A DNA stretch of 64,000 nucleotides from Diplosphaera chodatii (Eukaryota > Chlorophyta > Trebouxiophyceae > Prasiolales > Stichococcaceae), in the NCBI GenBank assembly GCA_032358165.1, contig JAALGY010000041.1, positions 2,232,001-2,296,000 on the forward strand, in the 5' to 3' direction. The notes beneath the pieces are model-generated. The model was not told the origin of the DNA, did no database searches, and saw only the letters and a list, made by a program, of their open reading frames with translations. Positions 11,301 to 21,352 of this stretch are shown here, one piece after another. Position 1 is the first letter of the stretch; every line of letters begins with the position of its first letter. A program made the translations under genes and the position numbers.

Positions 11301-12644
11301 GCGCCATCTGCTGGACGTAGTGGAAGTGCAGGAAGCGGAATTTTGGCACCCTGAGCCTGAACCCTCTGTTTCACCTCGTTACTGCAGGGAGACGTTCACC
11401 ACCGCCAAGCGCGCCTCACTGGGGTTCCTGCGCTCGGACTCCGCGTCCGAGGGCTGCGGCAGGTTCTCGCAAGTGGCTGCCTGCAGGGGCCAGCTCGAGG
11501 ACCTGCGCCGGCGCGCGCTGCTGGACGGCCGCGCCTCGGGCGCCTGCTCCCCGTGCGGCTCGCTGCACTCCGCTGACTCCGACGCCGGACCCGTCAGGAG
11601 GTGTGACCCCGCTTCAGGGCCTCAGATTTGACGCTCCTTGGCCCTGCTCTCTGCTGCTCCGAGGTGTCCACTTCCGTACTCCTCCGGGGAGTGGCCCTGG
11701 GTTGTCAGCGGACGCATGTGGACGCAACTGCAGCACACGCATGGCCAGTCTACTCGCATGCTGACTTGGCGACGATTTACACCCAACAATGACAAGTGTG
11801 AGAGGACAAATGGCTGTTCAACGTGTTTGACATATGCAATGTTATGTTGTGCAGCTTGGTGCGGCGCAGCACCATGCGCGACTTCTTGCGCAGCAGCGCG
11901 CCGCTCCCGTCGCGCCGCTCTCCCAAGCGGCGCTCGATGGATGTGCTGTTGGACGCCGCGCCGCCACACTGTGGCACGCACCTCGAGGACCGCGCATTCG
12001 ACGAGCAGGTGGGTCCGCCTGTGTGCCATGGTCAGCCGCTTTTCTTCATATCACTTAGGTGATTTCAGGACTCAGACAATGACAGGAGCCCCTGGTGCAG
12101 CCCCCAGATTTGCTGCGCATTGCATAGCGGCTGCCATGGTGCAGCAGCTAATGAAGGCACTATGTCAAGGGACCTGACGACTCCTGTGTTGCCTTCACAA
12201 GTGCACACAGTGACGCACGGCAAGATGTCAACCATGGCCCTGCTCTCACTGCAGGCGCCCGAGCCGCTGTACCTGGCGGCGCAGCTGGTGCGGGAGACGG
12301 GGCTGCCCCGCCGCCAGCTGCCGGAGTTCAGCTACGGCGCCGACCGCAGCGCCGGCGCGAGCCCCGGGCCCTCGCTGCACGCCGCTGACAAATTCGAAGC
12401 GCTGCGGGGGTGCAGCCCGGAGCCCGGGGTGGTGGACGAGATTGGCGGGGCGGCGCTGCAGGCGCTGCTGCGGTCGGAGGGCGCGGCGGCTCTGGAGGAG
12501 GTGTCAGAGCGGCTGCGGTGGCTGGCCTGCAGCCTGGGGCGGGCGTCGCCGCCCGTCGGGCCGCCGGCCGCGGGCCGTCGCATCCGCCGCCGCTCCTGCA
12601 ACGGCGGCGCGGCGCGTCGCGGCCTGCTGTCCCTGGTCGCCTGA
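8338..12644 (+). CDS. SBP-box (SQUAMOSA-promoter-binding) transcription factor, frame broken in one exon
   Basis: Eleven exons: 8338-8454, 8796-8861, 9080-9182, 9384-9810, 9996-10077, 10200-10343, 10489-10655, 10885-11099, 11388-11600, 11855-12008, 12255-12644 (TGA); about 692 aa. ATG 8338 opens an acidic leader that runs into the SBP domain: CKVDGCGLDLTHHKTFFRR, CCPTHAREL, KRLCQQCSTFHLLADFDGTK, RSCRTRLESHKIRQREHNNR. Both zinc-binding Cys/His sets and the basic nuclear-localisation tail are visible. Nuclear GTAC-binding regulator by family knowledge. After the domain come Ala/Gln-rich segments and many Ser with upstream Arg (KRSSLNS, AKRASLGF). Exon 9080-9182 begins in the frame of THAREL and ends in the frame of KRLCQQC, so one base is missing near 9110-9121; all other phases close. 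Either an assembly indel or a real frameshift. No ankyrin repeats; not clearly the copper regulator CRR1. Confidence 0.88.
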
Positions 12645-13614
12645 GGCGCGGGCGCTTCGCACCCCACAGCCTGCGAGCGCAGTTGGCACTGGTGGGAGAG
12701 GAGTCTTCCGCCCAGAAACATGTCCCATCCGGGAATGAGTCCTAGATGAGCAGCAACAGCATAGGACAGTGCCGTCCAATAGCAGCACACCTTAGACGGC
12801 GGCCCGCAGCAGCCAATATGAATCTCAGGAACATTGCAACAAGATGCTGCCATGCCGCTGCAGCACCGAGGGCTCCAACATCATGTTACCAGATGCAAAC
12901 GACTTGTCTGACGCTGCCAGTGTGGCGTGCAGTGGCGCAAGCATGTGTGGTGCTGGCCAACGGTGTAGCGGTACATCAGATATGATCACTGTACGTTTTG
13001 CTTATCTTCAGAAGCGCTTGTGCACATCAGTTTGAGGTTTAGCAGCGCAGTGCACGCGCTCTGTTGCTCTGTTGTTGGCACGTGCTCATGACCAAACGGC
13101 TTGGTCATGAGCCGCCAAGTTCTCTCAGCTTCATCGGTACAAGCTCTGCAATTTGCCATTGGCAAGTCTGGTGAAGGAACGTTCGGAGGGAAGGAACACT
13201 TCGGTTTGATCACAGACGCACTGGCAGCTGATGTGCTGAACTAAGTATAGTTGTCTTTGGTTTTTTCAGTCTGCTCTGCATTGTTCAGCATTTGGTCGGG
13301 ACGACTGGTCAGTCATCGCTTGGTGCCATCCTGTCAGAACATATGCAGCGGCGATGTCTTTGCCAGATCACAACATGCTGTAACCCAATGAGCTTGAGAC
13401 CGTGATCCAAATCAACTAACTATCAAGTGGTGACTGTCCAACCAACCCTTGCCGGTTGCACACCCTACCCTTTACAGACCAGTGTCAGTGTATAACCATA
13501 TCGTCAAAGCATAGACAGGACACCTATCATGTGTGCTTGTACAATATGTACTTGAGGCCGTGCATCATCCCACTGCTGAGGTTCGATACACTGCACGGCA
13601 TAGGCTGGCAAACC
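12645..13614. other. Convergent 3' intergenic region
   Basis: The SBP gene (+) and the enoyl-CoA hydratase gene (-) end towards each other here. AT-richer sequence without coding features. A reverse-strand TGTAA lies at 13482-13486 (TTACA on the top strand), about 130 bases beyond the hydratase stop. A forward TGTAA near 13379 is too far from the SBP stop to be convincing. Confidence 0.4.
13482..13486 (-). terminator. Candidate TGTAA polyadenylation signal of the ECH2 gene
   Basis: Reverse-strand TGTAA about 130 bases downstream of the stop at 13615. Position fits a green-algal 3' UTR; the motif is short, so support is modest. Confidence 0.3.
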
Positions 13615-15538
13615 TCACAACTTTGCGCTGTGCACTTGCTGTTGGTGCTGTTGCCTTTGGTAGCGCTGATGGGCAAACTCCGCGGCGGCATGCGTCAGCA
13701 CCGCCTTCCCACGCTGCGCTGTGGTGGCACGGAAAACGATCTTCATGCTGGCGTTGCCTGCCATCTGCTGTTGGTGCACCACTCCCTCCTTCCAGGCCTC
13801 AATGCGCAGCATGTCCCCCGGAAACACGTGCGAGGCGAAGCGCGCCTGCAACACGGCAACAGCCTTGGTCCAAACGTGCTTTGCCTGGCGTCGGCAGGTA
13901 TCAACAAGTGCCCGAACATCAAGCCTGCTGCGACCCAAGGGGCATGAGCGCCGGGCCAGTTGTTTGATACGGCTTCCAGGCAGGTAACACCTTCAGCGTG
14001 GAAAGCTGGAGCTTGCTGCTGCCGCTGTATTCTGCCTGCAGCCGCCGGGCCACAATGCCGAGGGTGCACAGCCCATGCAGGATCGGCCGGGGGAAGCCCA
14101 GCGCCTTCGCAGCCTCCGGGTCGATGTGCAGCTGCAGTGCCGACAGAAACCAGGCAGTCAGCAGCGAAATGTGAGAGGGCACTGACATCGGCTGCAAGCA
14201 TCTGCTTGCTTCTGCAGATCGCACAGGACTGAAAGTTGCAGCTCAGCAGCGTTCTGCTGAGGCGAGCCACCGGGTTGGCGTCTCCGCTGAGGCGATACAG
14301 TGCCGCCTGGCTGCTGCTGGTCTGCTCCTCAAGCACCGCGTCTGGCGGCCTGTCCGGCGGAGAGTTTGCTGCCGTCGCCGCCGCGGGCCTGTGTGTGCTG
14401 TCGCCGGCCGCCTCGTCGTCCACTCGAAAGCCGCCTGCGGCCAGGCAGAAAGTCTTCTGGCAACACCACCCTGCGCGGGTATGCAGACCCTTGCAGACCC
14501 CACCAAGGTTTCAGGGGCAGGTGTGTTGAAGCACAACGCTTGCATGTGACGAAGCAACACAGGCGCGTGGCCGCTGTGGCGTGCCTGCTCCAATTGCAAA
14601 TGTGGTGAACTCGGAGTAGGCCACCGGCTGGCCGGCGTCAGTGCTTGTGTGCACCCCGCACACCACAACCGCCGCCCTGCCCTTGTCTGCCATGTGCACC
14701 TGTGCAAATTTTGGTACACAGCTGTCCAGATTTCGAAGCAATGCCATGCTTCGTGACCGTGAACCCCCCTGGTCGTCAGGCACGAGGCGGCGCATGCCCT
14801 GCTGCTTGTTGACAGCCTGTTCACGCAAATCAGCGCAACCCCTACATCAGCGCAACCCCCACATGCATGGCAGGCTGCATCAGCGTACAGTGCGGTCAGC
14901 CACTTGCACGCATCGAATGGCTGACGTCACGCACCAGTGATGCCTTGTGGCGCAGCACGCCACTCGTCGGCAGCGGGCCCAGCACCTGCAGGAACTGCTG
15001 CACATGCAGGCGCCGGCCCTGCAGCCATCCAATGCCCAATGCTGCCACCAGGTACCGGCGGCTCACTGCAGGTCTACTGTCCGTGTGGTCGCAATAGCCT
15101 AGCCTGACATATCACATGATGTGTGGTGCAGTCGAGACTGTGCTAGCCTATCCTCATGCACCTCTACATAGTTTGGCAGGATGTCAGCGAGCGGGAGCAG
15201 CGAGGTCGCCGGCAGCGCTGAGGCGGTCACAAACGTCGGCAGCACCGCGAAGTCGGGATGAAACTGGTACACGTGCCGCAGGTCTGTCGCTGTGCAACCT
15301 GCACGACACCGCCTCCTGGCGTTGGGGTGTGGACATGCACTGCAGCATCATCAGCCGCAAGCTGCGCGGATATAATCTAGTACAGCGAGTTCGATAGCGG
15401 TAATGCCGTGGCACTGTTCTGGGGACCAAGACACTCACCGACGCCCAGGGCATACAGCGCGACGTCCCGCTCATCAAACTCATGCTCATGCGTGCCGAAG
15501 TCATCGTGGCGCAGTTGAGACAGCGGCACGACTCTCAT
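13615..15538 (-). CDS. ECH2: Peroxisomal enoyl-CoA hydratase 2 (MaoC-type, double hot-dog)
   Basis: Seven exons in descending order close in phase: 15538-15439, 15298-15168, 15018-14935, 14699-14585, 14434-14271, 14131-13991, 13845-13615; 321 aa, close to plant ECH2. N-terminal hot dog: DERDVALYALGVG, FAVLPTFV, DKGRAAVVV. The spliced GAGGF motif follows. The C-terminal hot dog holds the hydratase signature ALYRLSGDANPLHIDPE, where Asp and His are the catalytic pair, then GFPRPILHGLCTLG and ARFASHVFPGDMLRIEAW. The protein ends HSAKL, a canonical type 1 peroxisomal targeting signal. Family role: hydration of 2-trans-enoyl-CoA to the (3R)-hydroxy form, used in peroxisomal breakdown of unsaturated fatty acids with even-position cis double bonds. 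The fourth intron uses a GC donor (14584-14583), confirmed because it rebuilds GAGGF. Confidence 0.92.
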
Positions 15539-16847
15539 CACTCGATGTTCAAGGCGCTGTTGCAGCTTGCGTCAGCACTTCATGGCTGTACACTTTTGCT
15601 GCGGCGATCATTGTTTGGCCCGCAGAATGTTGCACCATGCCACCTTTGCCTTAATGTCGATTGCTCCCATGCGCGCACACAAGCGTGAAGTACTGCTCTC
15701 ACTTCACCGGATGCACGGTAAGTGCACTGCAACGTGCAATCAAACTGGAAATCCAAGGATGAGCATCATGCACATGCACATGTTGTACGGGAAAATATGT
15801 ACGGTACATGCATGGTCTGCATGCAAGTGCAACGACGCGCAGCCCACACACGATCACTCGCAAGTCACCAATTGCATGATCTATTGCCAAGGGGGTTGAA
15901 GTTCAGGTAGACTCTCAAGTGTAGCTTGCTTGATGCTGACAGTGCTGAGAGTGCTGGGAAGGCAGGCAGTGCTGGTGCTGCCTGCATCGGTACTGAGCAG
16001 GGCTGCCGTTCTGACAAGTTTCGGTGGTGCAGATCCACTTTGACGAGACACTTGCCAGGCTGCGTTACATGGAAGCAGCAGAACAAGCGCATTGTAGTTC
16101 GACGGGGGGAGCCGCAACAAGGCTAATGCAGCAGCATAGCGGCAGACATATCATTGGCAGCTGAGCAGATCCAGGGCAGTGTGCAGAAGAAGTGGCTCGA
16201 GCAGGTGCAGCAGGCGCAGCAGCAGCAGTCAGCAGCATCAGAACTGTCATCAGCCATGGCACTGCAAGAGGCAGCGCACTCATGGCTGACTCCAGTACGG
16301 GCGGATGGGTGCGTAGAAGAGGTTCGGTAGTTGATGAGGGCTGCTGATCGTGATGCTGCCAGCACACGTCAATATGATTGGCGATAGTGCGGTTGGCAGC
16401 TGGACCATCGCTGGTAACAGCAGCTGTGCCGGCGGCTCTCATTGCCATGCATCAGGAGGGTTGGCACCATCGTGTTACACAAGGGTGGGTACGCATCATG
16501 ACCTCGGGCTAGCTTACCATCTTGTGCGTACCAAATAGACATCGTTGCCCTTGCAGGAAGAACCTGCAACAACAAGCACTCCCACAGAGTCCCAGCATAG
16601 TGTTGCCCGCGGTTTGCTAGGATCACAACATGGTAACGAATGGCAACATAGCTACACATTTGAACGAATCCTGTGAAAACGAACAAGGCAACAATGCCAG
16701 CAGAGATGAAGGTGATCCGATGGCGGTTGAGCTTGTGCCTGAGATTCGCACTTTGCATTGCTGCGCCTCCCCACAAAGCTAAATCCGCATGCTGGAGAAT
16801 GGCAGGCCGAATCAGAGCCTCAGACCCCCACTCCCGCTGGATTTTGC
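15539..16847. other. Spacer with possible unassigned forward exons
   Basis: Lies upstream of the ECH2 start and downstream of the FAD oxidase stop. Two forward stretches look mildly exon-like. One begins after TGCAG at 16032 and reads IHFDETLARLRYMEAAEQAH. The other, about 16148-16330, is Gln/Ala-rich (KKWLEQVQQAQQQQ) and ends at a TAG. Their phases do not join through any AG acceptor seen, so no gene is called. A reverse TGTAA at 16475-16479 could serve the FAD oxidase. Confidence 0.3.
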
Positions 16848-19800
16848 CTACCGCTCCATAAAACCGTTCACCTCCCTATACTTTCGTCCATAGATGACGT
16901 TTTGTGCAGTGCTGGGCCGCATCCAGGCTGGCACGCTCGCATTGAAGTGGGTCCGCACAATGTTCTCCGCACCAATCAGGCTGCCCTCTGCCCAGTGCTG
17001 GTACCTGCGCACATGGCACCGCCATTAAAGGCATCAGGCAGATCAGCTGCCCCCGTACATGGGACTTGCACACATGCTCATCTCAAGCCAGCCTGGAGTC
17101 TCGCATAACATGTTAGGCCACGGACTCTCAGGCATTATGCCTTGCTTTCACTCACCTGGAGTACGCCTCGTTCGCCACAAACAGACGCAGGTCTGGGAAC
17201 GGCTGCACGCCGGACGCCACCTTCGCTATCGACGAGAGATTTGCATCCTACAAGGTATCAAGGCACAGCGTCACCCACCGAACATCAGGCGATTGGCATT
17301 GGCAAGCTCCTTCTGCATGTTCGAACAAGCGTCAGTGGTTTTGCTCAGTGCAGTGTAACGGCTCGTCCAGAGATGGGTTATGAAGTACCAGCATTGCCAT
17401 CGCTGCGTGTGCAGCGTGGCGGCTGCTGTGAGCAGGCCTGGCAACAAGCACGCGGCGAGCACCTCAGCTCTGCACGCACGGTGGCCTGGCATCACCTTGT
17501 AGTCATGCCAGCCGCCGCCCGCCCAGGTCACCGCCTCATTCCACACCACCACCACCGCCTGAGTGGGCAGCTGCTTGACCAGGCCGGTGGTCAGGTTGTA
17601 CCTGCACTGTGCACACGCACGCGCACACCACGCAGCGGCATGCCTGCACGGGGGCTGTGCTGGAACCATTCATGCCAGCTTGGGGCTGAGCCGCACCGCA
17701 TGCAACGCAGGTGCTGTGTCAACCGGGTGTCCCTCGGACTCGGGTCAAATGGTCGCCCCCAGGCTGCAAACGCACGCTGTCGCAGCATTGAGCCAAGAGC
17801 AGCCCCGAAGGATTCTCTGGTGCCAGCCGCACCCGATGTCCTCCAGCAGGTTGATGAGGCGGGTGTGCGCGGTGGACAGCAACGCCCGGCCGTCGGGCGT
17901 CTTGTTGGTCTGGATGTAGTACGGCACGTCCTGCGCAAACGGACATGGTGTGCTTCCTGTCAAGCTGAGCCTTCAAATAGACAGCTCTTGGATGCCACTG
18001 CGGTTGTCACACCGCTGCCAAGTCCCAAATTGCTGCTAACACAACCAAGGCTGGGCTGCCGTGTGGCGCTGCAGGTATCAACGGTGTGCAAGCTGCTGTC
18101 AGCAGTCCGCTGCCTGGGCTTGCCATGTGCATGGATTTGCAGCCGGTCATGCAGTACTCACTGGGTCGCTTGCTGCAGCATAGTCCGACAGGTATGAGAA
18201 CGGCTGGTACGACTTGTCCTCGGGGTAGTACACGTCTATTGGACCGTGCTCTGCCTCATAGAAGACCTGCACAATACGGCCACAGATATGTGTTTCAACA
18301 GCACACATCAGTCATGTGCGGGTGTTTGACACTGGCGGCCAGCTTTTTTGCATGGTGTTGCACTGAACGCTGCAGTCGCTGGTGATTGGACGCCAATGCA
18401 GCGTCTGGCAGGAGTGGCCGCCGCGGCCACGCAGCAAGCACCTGCAGGAAGCCGTAGCAGCCGGCCAGGTTCAGGTCGCTGCTGTTGCCCTCCACATAGT
18501 CGCGGGTGCGGCCGCGGGCGTCGTCCCTGATGGGACACCGCACCTCGCCGTCATAGAATCTGCCGGCGGCACAGGAGACAGCGTCAGGCGGACCGCGCAC
18601 TTGCTGCTTTGTGGCCCTGCGACATGCCCCGCGGCCAGTGACTTGGACGTGTGATGGCTGCAAAGGCTGTGCACCTCTGTGCACCTGCTGCCGGAGCGCA
18701 CCTGCCGCTGAAGGGGAACTGAACGGGCGGCCATGTTGGGGAATCGATGAACTGCGGACGGGTCAGCCCCTGCAGTCGAAAATCACACATCACTCACGTG
18801 CACCAGCAAAACGGATTACAGCCTGGCAGGAGATGGCAGCAGGCGTCCTGCTACTGGTGGAGCAGCGTTGGTGTTGCCTGTCCGTCCAGACTAGAGGTGC
18901 ATCCAGGAAGGGGTGTTGGAGCATCCGGATAGGGTTTCCAGAGCCTCACCTGCTGCACCCACCAGGCGTTGGGGTAGTACAAATAAACCTTGCCTCCGGT
19001 GACGGCGTACGGCGCGAACAGCTGCGGGTTGTGGGTGCGGTTGGGCAGGTTGCTGTTGGTCAGGAGGCGGTGCAGCGGCGTCACCGGCAGGTTCAAGATG
19101 ACGCTGCGCGCTGTCACCACCTGCACAGCGTCGTCAGGAGTTGCACTTCGTTGTCCTGACCTGTGACACCACTGTTCCCTGCGTGTCCCCGTTGTACAGC
19201 TTATAAGGACACACATCAAACCGTCTGCACATCTGCGGACCACTAGGCTGGCGCATGTTTGCTGTGGATGGTGCGAGCAGTACTTTGACTCCAACGAGGT
19301 GCGACGTCAACCCCAGGCAAGCGCTGCCATGCTGGTCACACGGCAGCCGCGCGAAACACAGAAGTGCACTCTGACCGCCTGCCTGCCCACTCTCCAGCCG
19401 CAGCCGGAAGCCGTTGTCTGTCTGGTCCATGCCGTTCACGCGCGCCCGGAAGGTTATGTTCAGGCCCCGGTCCAGTGCCAGAGTCAGCAGCCCCTCCACG
19501 AACGTCGTGAAGCCCGGCAGCGTGCCGTCGGGGCGCTCGATGACATGATAATCCGCATTGCCCGGCTGCAGCAGATGTCAGAGATGGTGATTACCCCTTA
19601 GAGCCTTGGCCAGGCTTGAAGGTGACGCTGAACCGTCGATCGTCGAAGAAGCTGCAACAACACAGAGGGAATTGCATAACCAAACCATCCATCGGTGCTT
19701 TGGGGCTAATCAGCAGCCAGCGGCCCGGTTGGTCTGCACAGCCAGCAGCGCACCTGGTAAAAACGGTGTGGCAGCTTGAGCAGGCGCTCAATGATGTCTG

Positions 19801-20693
19801 TAACGATGCCCATGCGCCTGCGGTTGTAGCGGTACGCGCCTGTTTCCACCGTCAGATCCTTGTTGTCGCCCGCGTTCCGGATGGAGTAGACTCTGTGCTG
19901 GGGACATCATCGCACCTCAGATGCAGCCAAGCTGCCGCGTCCACGGCAAGATTCCAGCTCCCCACAGGGTGGTGCATGGTGCGGCGCGATGCGTGGATCG
20001 AACAGCGTGAAACAGCCACACTGCACCAGGTGTCGGAGGCTACCTGCCGCCCACGCGGCCCAGCTGCTCAAACAGGCAGACTGGCACGGCGCCGCCAGCC
20101 GTGGCATTTGACACCGCACCAGACTCCAGCAGCCGGTGCGCGGCGTACACGCCGCCTGCGGCTCACACGCCGTTGTAACATTGTGTAACATGCTGAGTAA
20201 ACAAGCGCTGACATCAATGTCATGGCTAATCCGCACACGGCCACTGCATGACTCATTACACATGCATGCATCAATGTCATCAAAGCGGAGCCCAATGATC
20301 GAGCCCAGCTCGGCGCGAAGCGCAGCTGATACACAGGGCAGATAAAAGGGAATGCAAGGAGAGGTGTACTCTTGTCAGCCACAGCATCTTGCATGTATGT
20401 CAGATAGAAGGCCAGGTCTATCTCATGTCTCGTGAGGTCGCCAAACCCATGTAACCCGCCGATACAGAGAACGCATAGCACCATTTGATAGTACGAAGCA
20501 TCACAGCACGGTCGAGAGGGGAGGGACTCTCACCGGGTCCGCCACCCACAATGGCCACATCGCAGGCCGTCGGCGGGGTGGTGAAGTCGGCAGTGCTGGT
20601 CCCGGATAGCAGGGGCCCCTGCTGAGCAGATAAGGCCGTAAGGGACAGCAAGCACGCCGCTAGGGCGGCCAGCCGCAGGCTGCACCTCATCAT
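16848..20693 (-). CDS. Secreted FAD-dependent amine-oxidase-like oxidoreductase
   Basis: Start ATG 20693 gives a signal peptide (MMRCSLRLAALAACLLSLTALSAQQ, cut into two by charge then Leu/Ala core). Exon 1 (20693-20534) and exon 2 (20155-20044) together build VAIVGGGPGGVYAAHRLLESG, the Rossmann FAD-binding loop, then LFEQLGRVGGR, the second nucleotide contact of amine oxidases. Exon 3 (19892-19754) has VETGAYRYN. Later exons include the substrate-domain strands (VIERPDGTLPGF, VVTARSVILNLPV, YYPNAWWVQQ), VVVWNEAVTWAGGGWHDYK, DLRLFVANEAYS and WAEGSLIGAENI, ending at TAG 16848. This is the order of flavin amine oxidases and L-amino-acid oxidases; the true substrate cannot be told. Joins around the small exon near 19655-19600 do not close in phase, and one donor (after 19383) appears to be GC. 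Secretion is inferred from the leader. Confidence 0.8.
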
Positions 20694-21352
20694 GCTGGGC
20701 AACGATTTGCTGACCAGGTCGCCTAAATGAGATGTACGGAGATGGCCGTCTGAAGACAGCCTATGGGCCACGGCAGAAACCGCACGATACCCTGCTGGCC
20801 CGATAAGGCTGGCAGGCTGCGCCCGCTGATTGGGATTGTGTGTCGCCGGCGGGCAGCGGCGTCCGCATCTGGGAGCGATCCAGCCGGGCCGAAGCTGCTG
20901 ACACAGCTGGCTGACAGGTTTCACATGTGACTGACTTCATTCAGATTGATCTCAAGCGTTGAGCAAGCCCTCGGCTGGGGTTCCAGCCTGACGACAACAG
21001 CTGCCGAAACGGCCTGAACTTGAGGTATGCCGTGACTGATGATAGTACGTATTATATATACAGCAACTCGATGATGTTTGATTGTCCGCTGATGCTGACG
21101 GCAACACTACGGTATCTTGCAACCGTATGCTTGTGGCTCATCGGCGGTGGCCCTGACTGATGCTGGTCCACCGGCAGCGCATGCCACCAAGCGTCCGCCC
21201 TCTTGCACTCGGCCGCACTGCAGCCTGCTGTGCGTGTGTCCTGCTGCCATGACTGAAGCTTCCTACTGAACGCTGCTGAGTGTGATGTCGCCACGCCAGC
21301 GGCCGGCGCTGCATGGCGGTACACCCGACTGGCGCCTACATCTCGCTGGACC
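20694..21352. other. Promoter spacer of the FAD oxidase and 3' flank of the tomosyn gene
   Basis: About 660 bases with no supported gene. Frames that read through the FAD oxidase start (up to 20924) have no domain content upstream of ATG 20693. An AT-rich patch (GTATTATATATA) sits near 21049-21060. Confidence 0.4.

Noticed and set aside
17142..18197. 351-codon forward reading frame
   Set aside because: Covers several reverse-strand FAD oxidase exons and introns alike with no change of composition, so it is not a real gene.
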